A stretch of DNA of 64,000 nt from Streptomyces sp. NBC_00536 (GCF_036346295.1 NZ_CP107819.1:7006001-7070000); one strand, 5' to 3'. Shown: positions 33,310-42,790, counted from the first letter of the stretch. Numbers and translations are program-made. Notes: a model not told the origin generated them from the sequence alone.

Positions 33310-34970
33310 CGCGCGGCCGCCCCGACATCGGCGGCCCACGGGTAGTAGAGGTAGGAGATGGTGGTGGGCGCCCCGGTGATCCGCTTGTTCAGGAAGACGG
33401 CCGTGGGCCACTCGGCTACGGGGATCCACAGCAGCTGGTCGGCCGCCTTCTTCTGCAGCTCGACGGCGGCCGTCATGCGCTCGGACACGTCGTAGCTGGA
33501 CTTGGCCTTGTCGGCGAGGGCGTCGTAGGCGGGGTCGCTGTAGCCCGCGTAGTTCTGGTAGGCCCCGGTCTGGAAGTTGCTCAGCAGGTCCATCGGGTCG
33601 GTGACGGAGTCGTAGTACGTCTCCGGGAACATGTCGATGCCCTGGCGCGCCGCGGGATCGGTGAACAGCGAGGTGAAGGCGTTGGGGGCGATGGTCTTCA
33701 GCTCGACCTTCAGCCCGATCCTGGTGCCCGCGTCCTGCACCGCGGTCGCCAGCAGCGACACGTCCTGGCCGATCGAGCTGGTGGCCATGGTCACCGTCTT
33801 GCCGGTGGCGCCCGCCTCCTCGATCAGCCGCTTGGCGGCCCCGACGTTCTGCTCGGGCGAGGGCAGGCCCGCGAAGGCGGAGTCGCGGATCTTCTGCGGT
33901 GCTCCGGCCCAGACGGCCCTGGTGGTCAGCGAGGAGGTGGCGGTGCCCGCTCCGCCGAGGCCCGCCGCGACGAACCCGCGCCGGTCCAGGGCGAGGGAGA
34001 GCGCGCGCCGGACGCGGACGTCGCCGAGCGCCCCCTTCATGTTGGTCATGTTGACGTTGACGGTGCTGAGCCCCTCGCCGAAGGAGAGGGTGCCGACGCC
34101 GCTCTTGCGCAGCCGGTCGTAGCTCTCCGTGGGGATCAGGTAGCCGCCGTCCGCCTCGCCGCTCAGCAGCGCGTTCGTCCGGGCGGAGGCGTCGGTGAGG
34201 AAGGTGAAGACGGCCTTGGCGGACTTGGCCTTGGTGCCCCAGTAGCCGTCGAAGCGCCGGAGTTCGATCGACTGGCCCTTGTTCCAGGTGCCCAGCGCGA
34301 AGGGGCCGGTGCAGTCCAGGCTGCCGGAGGTGCCGTAGTCCTTGCCCGCCTTCTCCACTCCCGCGCGGGAGGCCACGACACCGGCGGCGGTGGCCATGTA
34401 CTGGGGGAACATGGCGTCGGGCTGCTTCAGCTTGACCGTCACCTGGAGCGGGCCGGTCTTGGTCACGGTCTCGACGTTGGCGAACTCGCTGTTCCAGGCG
34501 GCGCCGTTGTCGGGGTTCATCTGCCGGCCGAGGCTGAACACGACGTCGTCGGCGCCCATCACCCCGCCGTCGTGGAAGTGCACCCCGGGGCGCAGGTCGT
34601 ACACCCAGGTCTTCGGATCGGGGTTGGTGGCCTTCTCGGCCAGCCCCGGGGCGGTGGTGAGCTGCGGGGTCCACCGCATCAGGCTTTCGCAGACGTTCGA
34701 CAGGATCGTGTTCTGCGGGTAGTCGAAGGCCGATATGTAGTCGAGCGTGGGCGGCTCCGCGTACACGGCCCAGGTGAAGGAGTCCAGCGGCCCGGCGGCG
34801 GCGGGCGTACCGGCGGAAAGCTTGAACGGGGCGTCCGAGGCGGCGCCGCCGTTCTTGGGCGGACCGGAACAGGCGGCGATCAGGCCGAGGGCGGCGAGGG
34901 CCGCGACGGGGAGCGCGTACCGGCGATGAGGGGACCTGCGGGCGCTGGACCAGGGCAGGGGTCGGGACAT
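33306..34970 (-). CDS. ABC importer substrate-binding lipoprotein (family 5)
   Basis: This is a 554-residue protein. The basic leader SARRSPHRRYALPVAALAAL ends in lipobox LIAAC (Cys34). The mature SBP_bac_5 fold shows FTWAVYAEPPTLDYISAFDY, TWVYDLRPGVHFHDGGVMGA and LRRFDGYWG. The internal domain with RRALSLALDRRGFVA and the C-terminal VAEWPTAVF complete the family. Its ligand is probably a peptide or related cation-chelate. It opens the operon, has an AGGAGA ribosome site, and has two copies of a TGAAWATTCAGTCA motif upstream. Confidence 0.94.
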   Translation of the reverse strand: MSRPLPWSSARRSPHRRYALPVAALAALGLIAACSGPPKNGGAASDAPFKLSAGTPAAAGPLDSFTWAVYAEPPTLDYISAFDYPQNTILSNVCESLMRWTPQLTTAPGLAEKATNPDPKTWVYDLRPGVHFHDGGVMGADDVVFSLGRQMNPDNGAAWNSEFANVETVTKTGPLQVTVKLKQPDAMFPQYMATAAGVVASRAGVEKAGKDYGTSGSLDCTGPFALGTWNKGQSIELRRFDGYWGTKAKSAKAVFTFLTDASARTNALLSGEADGGYLIPTESYDRLRKSGVGTLSFGEGLSTVNVNMTNMKGALGDVRVRRALSLALDRRGFVAAGLGGAGTATSSLTTRAVWAGAPQKIRDSAFAGLPSPEQNVGAAKRLIEEAGATGKTVTMATSSIGQDVSLLATAVQDAGTRIGLKVELKTIAPNAFTSLFTDPAARQGIDMFPETYYDSVTDPMDLLSNFQTGAYQNYAGYSDPAYDALADKAKSSYDVSERMTAAVELQKKAADQLLWIPVAEWPTAVFLNKRITGAPTTISYLYYPWAADVGAAAR

Positions 34971-34985
34971 CGGTGCTCTCCTGTT

Positions 34986-34999
34986 TGAATATTCAGTCA
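34986..34999. promoter_or_regulatory. Putative operator copy B (TGAATATTCAGTCA)
   Basis: It lies 16 bases upstream of the substrate-binding protein's start codon and matches the site at 35065-35078 at 13 of 14 positions. The core TGAATATTCA is itself a palindrome. Confidence 0.5.
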
Positions 35000-35064
35000 G
35001 CAGGAAACGGAAGGGAGGATGGGGAGCGGTGCAACGGTGATGTGTCCCGCATCCTCCATCGAAC

Positions 35065-35078
35065 TGAAAATTCAGTCA
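35065..35078. promoter_or_regulatory. Putative operator copy A (TGAAAATTCAGTCA)
   Basis: It lies between the importer operon and the divergent TetR gene, 51 bases before that start codon. With the preceding AC it makes an ACTGAA-AA-TTCAGT inverted repeat, as expected for a TetR dimer. Confidence 0.55.
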
Positions 35079-35129
35079 ATGCTTCTGGCCAAGGAGTTAC
35101 GGAACCGGCCACGGGTAGAGTGACGCCTC

Positions 35130-35696
35130 GTGTCAGACCGTCGAACAGAGATACTCAGGGCCGCCACGCGCGTGATCGCGCGCCGCGGCGTGCGCGGGCT
35201 GCGCGTGGGAGAGCTGGCAGCCGAGGCGGGCGTGTCCACCTCGCTGATCTACTACCACTTCACCGACCGGGCGGGGATCCTCCGCCGGACGCTGGAGTTC
35301 ATCAGCGACCGCGCCGACCGCTACACCGCCGAGCGCGATCCCGGCCTGGACCCGGCCGACCCCCGAGCGGAACTGACGCAGGTCCTGCTCCTCGAACTCC
35401 AGGACACCCCCGAGGTGCGGGAGAACAGCACGGCCTGGGGCGAGCTGCGCGCCAGCGCCGTCTTCGACCCCGAACTGCGCGAGGACGTGGCCAAGGCCAC
35501 CCACACCTGGGTCCACGAGATCGCGGACCTGCTGGCCCACGCCCGCCCCACCGGCACGGCCCCCGCGCACGCGGCCGCGGCGGAGCGGCTCACCGCGCTC
35601 CTGGAAGGCCTCAGCGTCCGCTGGCTCAGCGGCTCGCTGCCGCTGGAGCACGCGCGGGAACTGCTCGCGGACGCGATCGAACACGAACTGTCGTAG
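35130..35696 (+). CDS. TetR-family regulator (BetI-like), first of a paralogous pair
   Basis: This is a 188-residue protein starting at GTG. The HTH is in TEILRAATRVIARRGVRGLR and AAEAGVSTSLIYYHFTDRAG. The ligand domain (LLELQDTPEVRENSTAWGEL, WLSGSLPLEHARELLADAIE) is shared almost word for word with the convergent TetR at 35712-36293. It lies immediately upstream of the importer's divergent operator region, so it is the best candidate to sense the importer's substrate. Confidence 0.92.
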   Translation: MSDRRTEILRAATRVIARRGVRGLRVGELAAEAGVSTSLIYYHFTDRAGILRRTLEFISDRADRYTAERDPGLDPADPRAELTQVLLLELQDTPEVRENSTAWGELRASAVFDPELREDVAKATHTWVHEIADLLAHARPTGTAPAHAAAAERLTALLEGLSVRWLSGSLPLEHARELLADAIEHELS

Positions 35697-35711
35697 AAGC
35701 CCCGGATCCGC

Positions 35712-36293
35712 TCAGGCGGTACGCAGGCGCTCCAGCTCGGCGCCGATGGCCGTGCTCATCAGCTCACGGGCGTGCGGCAGGGGCAGGCTCCCGCTGAGCC
35801 AGCGCGAACTCAGCCCCTCCACCAGGGCCGTCAGCCGCTCGGCGGCGGCGGCCAGGCCCGCGGCCGGGGCCGTCGGGTGGATCTCGGCCAGCAGATCGCC
35901 CACCTCGCGCACCCACACGCGGGTGGCCCGCGCGAGGTCGTCCCGCAGGTCGGGGTCGAACACCGCGCACGCCCGCAGTTCGCCCCAGGCCGTGCTGTTC
36001 TCCCGGACCTCCGGGGTGTCCTGGAGTTCGAGCAGGAGCGTCTGTTCCAGCTCGCCCAGGGCATCGAGCGGCGGGAGACCGGGGTCCCGCTCCGTCGTGT
36101 AGCGGCCCGCGCGGTCGTTGATGAACTCCAGCGTCGCGCGCAGGATTCCGGCGCGGTCCTTGAAGTGGTAGTAGATCAAGGCGGTGGACACGCCCGCCTC
36201 GGCGGCGAGTTCCTCCACGCGCAGGCCGCGGACGCCGCGCCGGGCGATCACCCGCGCGGCACCTTCCATGATCGATGTTCGACGGTCAGCCAC
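35712..36293 (-). CDS. TetR-family regulator (BetI-like), second of a paralogous pair
   Basis: This is a 193-residue protein converging on its paralogue with 15 bases between stop codons. The HTH (ARVIARRGVRGLRVEELAAE, STALIYYHFKDRAG) and ligand domain (QDTPEVRENSTAWGELRACA, SRWLSGSLPLPHAREL) are nearly identical to the other copy. GTG 36293 is chosen because GTG-GCT-GAC-CGT aligns with the paralogue's GTG-TCA-GAC-CGT; GTG 36302 is an alternative. The pair looks like an inverted duplication. The ligand domains differ most in the middle third, which may mean different ligands. Confidence 0.9.
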   Translation of the reverse strand: MADRRTSIMEGAARVIARRGVRGLRVEELAAEAGVSTALIYYHFKDRAGILRATLEFINDRAGRYTTERDPGLPPLDALGELEQTLLLELQDTPEVRENSTAWGELRACAVFDPDLRDDLARATRVWVREVGDLLAEIHPTAPAAGLAAAAERLTALVEGLSSRWLSGSLPLPHARELMSTAIGAELERLRTA

Positions 36294-36340
36294 GATCGAC
36301 ACCCTACCGGGGGTGACCGGCGGGCCCGGCCGACCGTGCG

Positions 36341-38290
36341 TCAGGTGTGCAGGACTACGAGCGAGCCGCCCGGCCCCAGCGGGGGCAGCGGCCCGAAGGT
36401 GCGGGGGAGGGCGAGGGCCGGACGCCCGGGTTCCGCCGGCCCGGGGGCGGCGTCGAAGAGGTAGGCCGCCTCGGTGGCGGGGTCGCTGACCAGGTGCGGC
36501 CCCCGGTACGGCGCGGCCGCCGTGGCGGTGGCGCGGGTGTGCCGGGTGCGGAAGACGCCGAGCAGGTGCCGCAGGGTCTGCGCGGCGCTCGCCGCGCCGG
36601 TCGCCGCGGGCGCCCCGTCCGGGGGGATCGCGCCGGTCAGCAGCAGGGCGAGCAGGACCGGTACGGCCTTGCGGCGCAGGGTGGCGGTGGCGGCGCGCAG
36701 CCGGTGGGCGTGCGCCGCCGGCAGGGACAGCGCCAGGCTGCTCGCCGCGCCGCCGACCCCGAGCGCCACCGCTGAGCAGACCACGCCGGGGGAGTACTCG
36801 CGGAAGTCGAACACCGGCTCTCCTGGAGCCACCGCGTCGAGCGCGTGGAAGAGGACCCGGCTGTCGGTGATGGTCCGCGCGGTGAGCCGGGCGGGGCGGT
36901 ACCGCGCCACGTGGTCGGCGCGGCCATCGGGGCCGAGCTGGGTGAGCAGGCACTTGCCGACCGCGCTGGCGTGGGCGGCCGCGCGGAAGTCGACCCATTC
37001 GTCGACGGGCGGGGTGCCGGGGCCGTCGGCCATCTGCGTGATCCGGATCTCCCCCTCGGCGTACCGGCCGAGGTAGAAGGCGGCGCCCGCGGTGTCCCGG
37101 GCCAGCGCCAGGGTGTGCTGGAGCTGGGCGGCGAGCCCGTGGCCGCCGGGGGCGCCGAGCCGGTCCAGCGCGGGCCCCCACGCGTAGACGCCCGCCGCGG
37201 GACGGCGGGCGTACTCCTCCTCGCACAGCATGGCCAGCAGCGGAGCGAGTTCCGCGGCGGCCAGCCCCGTCTCCCGCCCGATCCGGGCGGCGCCGACCCC
37301 GAGCGGGTGCCGTTCGAGGACGCCTACGACGGCCAGCGCGCGGCGTGCTTCGGCCAGTGCGCCGGTGGCGTCGGCGGAGCGGGCGCGGCCGCGGGTGCCG
37401 GTGCGGGCGGGGGCGGTGGCCGCGGAGGAGGGGCCGCCGCGCCGCGCGGACTCCGGGTCCGGTCCGGGATCCGGCTCCGGCCCGGGGCCCGCCTCCGGGC
37501 GGGGGTCGGCCGCCGGCTGCGGGTCCGGCTCCCGGGCCGGGGCCGTGGGCTGGAACGCGGGCAGCACCTCGGGCAGCCCCGGGCGCGGCAGCGGCACCGG
37601 GCCGAGGTCGATGTCGTCGAGCTGGTCGACGTACCGCAGGACCCGGGCCTGCGCGCAGAGCCGGATCTCGCGCAGGTCGCGCGGCCCCCCGGGGAGGTAG
37701 CCGAGGCGGGCGAGGTCGGCGGCCCACACCCGGGCGTCCTGGTGTTCGCCGCGCCGGGAGTGGTCGAGGAAGAGGCAGTAGGCGGCGGATTCGGTGTGCG
37801 CGGCGCCGGAACCGGCCGCGAACTGCCACCAGAAGCGGGCGCCGTCCCGCAGCCCGGCGAGGTGCAGCAGACAGGCGAAGACGAGGGCGCCGGGCGGGTC
37901 GCCGTGCCGGGTGGCGATGAACTCCTGCAGCCGGGCCGCGGCGTGGGGCCCGCAGACCACGGCCAGGCTGACCGCCTTGAGGTCGCGGCGGGCCTGTTCG
38001 GCCTCCACCGGCCGGTCCTCGGCCGGATCGCTCCAGCCCGGCGGCCCCGGGCGGGCCCGGGCCGCGGCGGCCCGGGCGGCCGCGGCCCGGGTGCGCAGCA
38101 GCAGCCGGGTCTCGGCGGCGCCCAGGTCGTAGTGCGGGTAGCGGTCCGGGACCCGGGCCCGGGCCAGGAAGTGGGTCAGCGGGCGGGCGGCCGCGCCGCG
38201 GTCGCCGTCCCTCGGGTCCGCGTGCTCGGCCCGGCCCGGGAGTTCGGCGTGGTCCGCGCTCTCACCGTGGTGGTTGCCCTGGTGGTTCAT
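36341..38290 (-). CDS. IclR-like regulator with an extra N-terminal helical region
   Basis: This is a 649-residue protein. Residues ~55-230 form an Ala/Arg-rich, all-helical region with AARLQEFIATRHGDPPGALV that I do not assign to a family. A Pro/Glu-rich linker (~245-310) follows. Residues 318-372 look like a winged helix (ALAVVGVLERHPLGVGAARI, LAPLLAMLCEEEYARR). From ~395 to 575 comes an IclR effector domain (EIRITQMADGPGTPPVDEWV, AHASAVGKCLLTQL, FDFREYSPGVVCSAVALGVG). Typical IclR proteins are ~250 residues, so the N-terminal ~310 residues are extra. The start overlaps the sigma-factor-like gene's stop (ATGA), so the two are translationally coupled. Confidence 0.75.
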   Translation of the reverse strand: MNHQGNHHGESADHAELPGRAEHADPRDGDRGAAARPLTHFLARARVPDRYPHYDLGAAETRLLLRTRAAAARAAAARARPGPPGWSDPAEDRPVEAEQARRDLKAVSLAVVCGPHAAARLQEFIATRHGDPPGALVFACLLHLAGLRDGARFWWQFAAGSGAAHTESAAYCLFLDHSRRGEHQDARVWAADLARLGYLPGGPRDLREIRLCAQARVLRYVDQLDDIDLGPVPLPRPGLPEVLPAFQPTAPAREPDPQPAADPRPEAGPGPEPDPGPDPESARRGGPSSAATAPARTGTRGRARSADATGALAEARRALAVVGVLERHPLGVGAARIGRETGLAAAELAPLLAMLCEEEYARRPAAGVYAWGPALDRLGAPGGHGLAAQLQHTLALARDTAGAAFYLGRYAEGEIRITQMADGPGTPPVDEWVDFRAAAHASAVGKCLLTQLGPDGRADHVARYRPARLTARTITDSRVLFHALDAVAPGEPVFDFREYSPGVVCSAVALGVGGAASSLALSLPAAHAHRLRAATATLRRKAVPVLLALLLTGAIPPDGAPAATGAASAAQTLRHLLGVFRTRHTRATATAAAPYRGPHLVSDPATEAAYLFDAAPGPAEPGRPALALPRTFGPLPPLGPGGSLVVLHT

Positions 38291-38883
38291 GGCGCGGACT
38301 CCCCGCCGAGGAGCCGGGCGAGCCTGCGGCGCGCCTGGCTGAGGTGGGAGCGGACGGTGGCTTCCTCGACGCCCATCACATGGGCCGCCTCGCCGGTGGT
38401 GCAGTGCAGTCCGTACCGCAGCAGGACGGCGTCGCGCTGGCGCTCGGCCAGCCGGGAGACCGCCGAATAGAACTGGATGCTGTCGGTCAGCACCTCGTAC
38501 GGATCGGCCGCGGCGTCCTTGAGCGCGGCCTCGAAGGCGCTGATGTCCATGGGGCGCGGCCGCCGGTCGCGGCTGCGCTGCTGGTCGACGATCCGGTGCT
38601 TGAGGACGGTCCAGGCGTACGCCTCCAGCCGGTCCATGTGGAGCATCCGGAGCCACTCGTTCATGATCGCGTCGAAGGTCGCGTCGACGGCGTCCTCCGC
38701 GTCCCGGTCGGAGCCCAGGTGCAGGTACGCGAATCTCATGTACGAAGGCCGCCGGTCGGTGTGGAAGGCCCAGTACGACAGGCGCGCCCGCGTGTCCCAC
38801 TGGCTCATCGGCGTCGCCGGCCGCTGCCGTCGGCTGGGCAGCCCCACCGCCCCACCGGATTCCTCCGGTCCGCCATCGTTCAC
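38287..38883 (-). CDS. ECF-like sigma factor / sigma-70 region 2-4 protein
   Basis: This is a 198-residue protein. Region 2 is in FAYLHLGSDRDAEDAVDATF, then MNEWLRMLHMDRLEAYAWTV and LKHRIVDQQRSR. Region 4 HTH is in RLAERQRDAVLLRYGLHCTT, GEAAHVMGVEEATVRSHLSQ and ARRRLARLL. GTG 38883 is chosen for the GAGGTGGAGCG ribosome site directly upstream; earlier starts add only a Gly/Pro/Arg-rich extension. Coupling to the IclR-like gene suggests that protein modulates it or shares its regulon. No anti-sigma gene is adjacent. Confidence 0.85.
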   Translation of the reverse strand: MNDGGPEESGGAVGLPSRRQRPATPMSQWDTRARLSYWAFHTDRRPSYMRFAYLHLGSDRDAEDAVDATFDAIMNEWLRMLHMDRLEAYAWTVLKHRIVDQQRSRDRRPRPMDISAFEAALKDAAADPYEVLTDSIQFYSAVSRLAERQRDAVLLRYGLHCTTGEAAHVMGVEEATVRSHLSQARRRLARLLGGESAP

Positions 38884-39445
38884 CGCTCCACCTCTCCCCC
38901 TCGTGGCACTGGAGGTGCTCGCCCCCACCCTGCCAGCGTTCGGCCGGGCGCGAGGGTGCCGCGGCAAAACCGGTGGACGACAGGTGACGACAGGTCAGGA
39001 GGTTGACGTCCGGTGATCGTCTTCGACCGCGGTGGTCGCGAACTGACCGGTTGCGCATATGACATACGGGATTTCAGGTGGTCCTGGCCGGTCAGCGGCG
39101 CACCGGCGGCGCCGGGGCGCACCCGGGGGCGCGGTCCGGCGAACCGCCGGGGGAGCCCCGGGCCGGGCCCGGCCGGCGCCCGGGCAGGGCGTGTGACCAT
39201 CCCAGGATTCACTCGTTCGTCGGACCGTGAGCACATCGCAGCGGCACCTTCGGCCGGGCCGGGCATGATCGGCTCTCCTGTAGCATGACCGGGATCGCGA
39301 GGGCAGTGACGCAAGAGGTCACAGCCCTCGCTTTCGTGTAAGGCCCACCCCTTGAAAATGCGGCACGTGGCGTTTCGGCGGTTCGATACGATGAGCCCCT
39401 TCACGATCCTTCACACGCCGCACGTATGAAATGGAGCATCCGAGG
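38884..39445. other. 562-base intergenic region upstream of metG
   Basis: No gene is seen. The left part holds the promoter of the leftward sigma-factor-like gene. The right part holds the metG leader with a long GC-rich hairpin (39297-39331). A TAGCAT box at 39282-39287 lies just upstream of the hairpin, so a short transcript could start there. Confidence 0.6.
39297..39331 (+). terminator. Leader hairpin upstream of metG (attenuator or small-RNA terminator)
   Basis: Stem GCGAGGGCAGTGAC / GTCACAGCCCTCGC, mismatched at one base pair, with a 7-base loop (GCAAGAG), followed by TTTCGT. It sits ~115 bases before metG and not downstream of any gene. That suggests attenuation of metG or the end of a short RNA. 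Confidence 0.5.
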
Positions 39446-41164
39446 ATGTCTCGACACCTGATCACCAGCGCGCTTCCCTACATCAACGGGATCAAGCACC
39501 TGGGCAACATGGTCGGGTCGATGCTTCCGGCGGACGTGTACTCCCGGTACCTCCGCCAGCGCGGCCACGAGGTCCTCTACATCTGCGCCACCGACGAACA
39601 CGGCACCCCCGCCGAGCTGGCCGCCAAGGCCGCCGGTCTCTCGGTCGCCGAGTTCTGCGCGCAGGCGCACGACGCGCAGAAGGCGGTCTACGACGGCTTC
39701 GAGCTGTCCTTCGACTACTTCGGCCGCAGCTCCTCGCAGCAGAACGCGGAGATCACCCAGCACTTCGCGCGCCGCCTCCAGGAAAACGGGTTCATCGAGG
39801 AGCGCGCGATCCGGCAGGTCTACTCGCCGGTCGACGGCCGCTTCCTGCCGGACCGCTACGTCGAGGGCACCTGCCCGCACTGCGGTTACGACAAGGCGCG
39901 CGGCGACCAGTGCGAGAACTGCACCCGCGTCCTGGACCCCACGGACCTGATCGAGCCCCGCTCGGCCATCTCCGGCTCCACCGAGCTGGAGGTCCGCGAG
40001 ACCAAGCACCTCTTCCTGCTCCAGTCCGCGCTCCAGGGCGAGGTCGAAGCCTGGGTCGCCGAGCACGAGGAGGAGTGGCCGCAGCTGGCGTCCTCCATCG
40101 CCCGCAAGTGGCTGACCGAGGGCCTGCACGACCGCGCGATCACCCGTGACCTGGACTGGGGCGTGCCGGTCCCGGCCGACACCTGGCCGGAGCTGGCCGC
40201 CGACGGCAAGGTCTTCTACGTCTGGTTCGACGCCCCGATCGAGTACATCGCGGCGACGAAGGAGTGGGCGGACGCCGACCCGGCGAACCGCGACTACAAG
40301 GCGTGGTGGTACGAGGCCGAGGACGTGCGCTACACGCAGTTCATGGCCAAGGACAACGTCCCGTTCCACACCGTGATGTTCCCCGCCACCGAGCTGGGGG
40401 TCCGCGAGCCGTGGAAGATGGTCGACTACGTCAAGGCCTTCAACTGGCTGACGTACTACGGCGGCAAGTTCTCCACCTCGCAGAAGCGCGGCGTCTTCAC
40501 GGACCAGGCGCTGGAGATCCTGCCCGCCGACTACTGGCGCTACTTCCTCATCGCCAACGCCCCCGAGTCCGACGACTCGTCCTTCACGTGGGAGCACTTC
40601 ACCTCCACCGTCAACAAGGACCTCGGCGGCACCCTCGGCAACTTCGTCAACCGCGTACTGACCTTCTCCCGCAAGAAGTTCGGCGACGAGGTCCCCGCGG
40701 GCAGCGCGGCCGGCGAGCCGGAGGCCCGGCTGGGCGAGCAGATCGCCGAGCTGCTGGCCGAGTACGAGGGCCACATGGAGTCCCTCCAGTACCGCAAGGC
40801 CGCGGCCGCGCTGCGCGCCCTGTGGTCGGCGGGCAACGCCTACCTCGACGAGAAGGCCCCCTGGCTGGAGGTCAAGACCGACCTGGACGGCGCGGCGCTC
40901 ACCCTGCGCACCGCGATGAACCTCATCCACCTCTACTCGGTGGTCTCCGAGCCGTTCATCCCCGCCTCGGCGCGCGCCATGCGCTCCTCCTTCGACCTGG
41001 CCGACGACACCGCGACCTGGGTGAGCCCGGAGCAGGCCAAGGCGCTGGACGCGGTTCCCGCGGGCACCCCGTTCACGGTGCCGCCGGTGCTCTTCGCGAA
41101 GATCACGGAGGAGGACCTGGAGTCCTACCGTGAGCGCTTCGGCTCCGCCGAGACGGCGGCCTGA
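39446..41164 (+). CDS. metG: Methionyl-tRNA synthetase
   Basis: This is a 572-residue class-I synthetase. The HIGH-equivalent HLGN is at residues 18-21. The zinc-knuckle region has [17 protein letters not shown] (Cys143, 146, 156, 159). The KMSKS-equivalent lies in KFSTSQKRG near residue 350. The anticodon-binding helical domain follows with [20 protein letters not shown]. The ATG at 39446 has GGAG 9 bases upstream; an in-frame ATG at 39431 is a less likely alternative. It charges tRNA-Met in the cytoplasm. The leader hairpin suggests regulated expression. Confidence 0.96.
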   Translation: MSRHLITSALPYINGIKHLGNMVGSMLPADVYSRYLRQRGHEVLYICATDEHGTPAELAAKAAGLSVAEFCAQAHDAQKAVYDGFELSFDYFGRSSSQQNAEITQHFARRLQENGFIEERAIRQVYSPVDGRFLPDRYVEGTCPHCGYDKARGDQCENCTRVLDPTDLIEPRSAISGSTELEVRETKHLFLLQSALQGEVEAWVAEHEEEWPQLASSIARKWLTEGLHDRAITRDLDWGVPVPADTWPELAADGKVFYVWFDAPIEYIAATKEWADADPANRDYKAWWYEAEDVRYTQFMAKDNVPFHTVMFPATELGVREPWKMVDYVKAFNWLTYYGGKFSTSQKRGVFTDQALEILPADYWRYFLIANAPESDDSSFTWEHFTSTVNKDLGGTLGNFVNRVLTFSRKKFGDEVPAGSAAGEPEARLGEQIAELLAEYEGHMESLQYRKAAAALRALWSAGNAYLDEKAPWLEVKTDLDGAALTLRTAMNLIHLYSVVSEPFIPASARAMRSSFDLADDTATWVSPEQAKALDAVPAGTPFTVPPVLFAKITEEDLESYRERFGSAETAA

Positions 41165-41176
41165 CGCTTGTAAACC

Positions 41177-41218
41177 GCGTAAGGGCTCGGCCACCAGCTG
41201 GTGGCCGAGCCCTTACGC
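41177..41218. terminator. Bidirectional terminator after metG
   Basis: A perfect 42-bp palindrome (GCGTAAGGGCTCGGCCACCA and its complement, no loop excess) lies between metG and the convergent transporter gene. Confidence 0.85.
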
Positions 41219-41230
41219 GTACGCGGGCAC

Positions 41231-42790
41231 CTACATCGCCGCGCCGAGGGCCACGAAGGCGCAGATCAGGACGAACAGGATGGCCAGCAGCGGCCACACG
41301 AACCGCAGGTACTTGTCGTAGCCGACCTTGGCCAGGGCCACACCACCGATGGTCACCGCGGTGGTCGGCACCCACAGGTTCATCCAGCCGCTGGCCGACT
41401 GCCAGGCCGTCACCACCACCGCGCGGGAGACCCCCGCGAAGTCCGCGAGCGGCGCCAGGATCGGCATGGCCAGGGTCGCGTGGCCGGAGGTGGACGGGAT
41501 CAGGAAGGCCAGCGGGAGGTTCACCAGGAAGACGATCACCGCGAAGACCCCGGAGGACGTGCCCTTGACCACGCCCTCGATGGAGTGGAGGACGGTGTCG
41601 GTGATCTTCGAGTTGTTCATGATGACGGTGACCCCGCGCGCCAGCATGATGACCAGGGCGGGCGAGATGAAGTCGGCGGCGCCCTGGATGATCGTGGAGC
41701 TGAGCTTGGCCTCGCCCATCCGCCCCACCAGGCCGACCAGGACGGCCGCGCACAGGAACAGCGCCGAGAGCTGCGGGAAGGACCAGTCCAGCTCCCAGCC
41801 GTACGGCGTCGCGTCCGCCTTGCCGGTCAGAGCGCTGGACCAGGGCACCACCGAGAAGATCATGAAGGCGAAGACCAGCACCAGCAGCACCAGCACGGTC
41901 TTGTGCAGCCGGGTCAGCTCCGGTTCCACCACGTCGTCGCCGGTCGCCTTCTGCTCCCGGTCCCCGGGCAGGAATCCGCACAGGGACTTCGCCGGGTCCT
42001 TCTGGACCCGCTTCGCGTAGCGGATGACGTAGAGGACCGTCACCGTCGTCAGCACGATCCACATCAGGAACCGCAGCACGATCCCGTCGCCCAGCGAGAT
42101 GTCGGCGGCCGAGGAGGCCACCCCGGTCGCGAACGGGTTGACCGTGGAGCACAGGACGCCGATGCCCGCGCCCAGGATGGAGGCGCCGACGGCCACGAGG
42201 CGGTCGTAGCCGAGGGCCAGCATCATCGGCACGAGCAGACCGTAGAAGCCGAGGGTCTCCTCCGCGAAGCCCTCGACCGTGCCGAGGACGGCGAAGACCA
42301 CCATCACGGCGGCGATCAGCAGTGCGCCGCGGTCGCGCAGCCGGTGGGCGAGGCGGGAGATGCCCCGGTCGAGGGCGCCGGTCGCGAAGACCACCGTGAT
42401 GAAGGCGCCGATGGCCAGGACGAAGAGGAACACGCCCGCGCTGCCGTAGAGCGCCCCGGTCAGACTCGGGCCGACCTCACCGGTCTTGGTGTCCTGGAGA
42501 CCGTAGAGGCCGTTGACGGGCGCGAGGAACAGGTCGTTGAGGCGGTCGGTGAAGCTCTGCGTGCCCGCGACCCGGTGGTAGGTGCCCGCGATGGGCGCGC
42601 CGCTGTCGCTCCGGTCGTACTCGCCGGAGGGGATGAGGAAGGCCAGCAGCCAGATCGCGACCGTGACCAGCGCCAGGATGGTCAGCGCGCTGGGGAACGC
42701 GAACTTCCGCGGTGGGGGCGGCGGTTCGCCGCCCGCGCCCGGTTCGAGTTCCGGTTCGGCGGGGGTGGGGGCCGGGCTCGCGGCGCTCAC
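41231..42790 (-). CDS. YfcC-family membrane transporter (C4-dicarboxylate/amino-acid antiporter type)
   Basis: This is a 519-residue protein with a Pro/Glu-rich N-terminus, then ~12 hydrophobic helices. The family hallmarks FLIPSGEYDR, AEETLGFYGLLVPMMLALGY and FLIPSTSGHATLAMPILAPL are clear. GTG start; its first bases overlap the stop of the upstream peptidase gene (GTGA). Coupling with a dipeptidase suggests uptake or exchange of a dipeptide or amino-acid product. The substrate is uncertain for the family. Confidence 0.88.
   Translation of the reverse strand: MSAASPAPTPAEPELEPGAGGEPPPPPRKFAFPSALTILALVTVAIWLLAFLIPSGEYDRSDSGAPIAGTYHRVAGTQSFTDRLNDLFLAPVNGLYGLQDTKTGEVGPSLTGALYGSAGVFLFVLAIGAFITVVFATGALDRGISRLAHRLRDRGALLIAAVMVVFAVLGTVEGFAEETLGFYGLLVPMMLALGYDRLVAVGASILGAGIGVLCSTVNPFATGVASSAADISLGDGIVLRFLMWIVLTTVTVLYVIRYAKRVQKDPAKSLCGFLPGDREQKATGDDVVEPELTRLHKTVLVLLVLVFAFMIFSVVPWSSALTGKADATPYGWELDWSFPQLSALFLCAAVLVGLVGRMGEAKLSSTIIQGAADFISPALVIMLARGVTVIMNNSKITDTVLHSIEGVVKGTSSGVFAVIVFLVNLPLAFLIPSTSGHATLAMPILAPLADFAGVSRAVVVTAWQSASGWMNLWVPTTAVTIGGVALAKVGYDKYLRFVWPLLAILFVLICAFVALGAAM

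Noticed and set aside
41177..41218. Perfect 42-bp palindrome as a regulator operator
   Set aside because: It lies between the stops of two convergent genes, far from any start codon. A terminator explains it.
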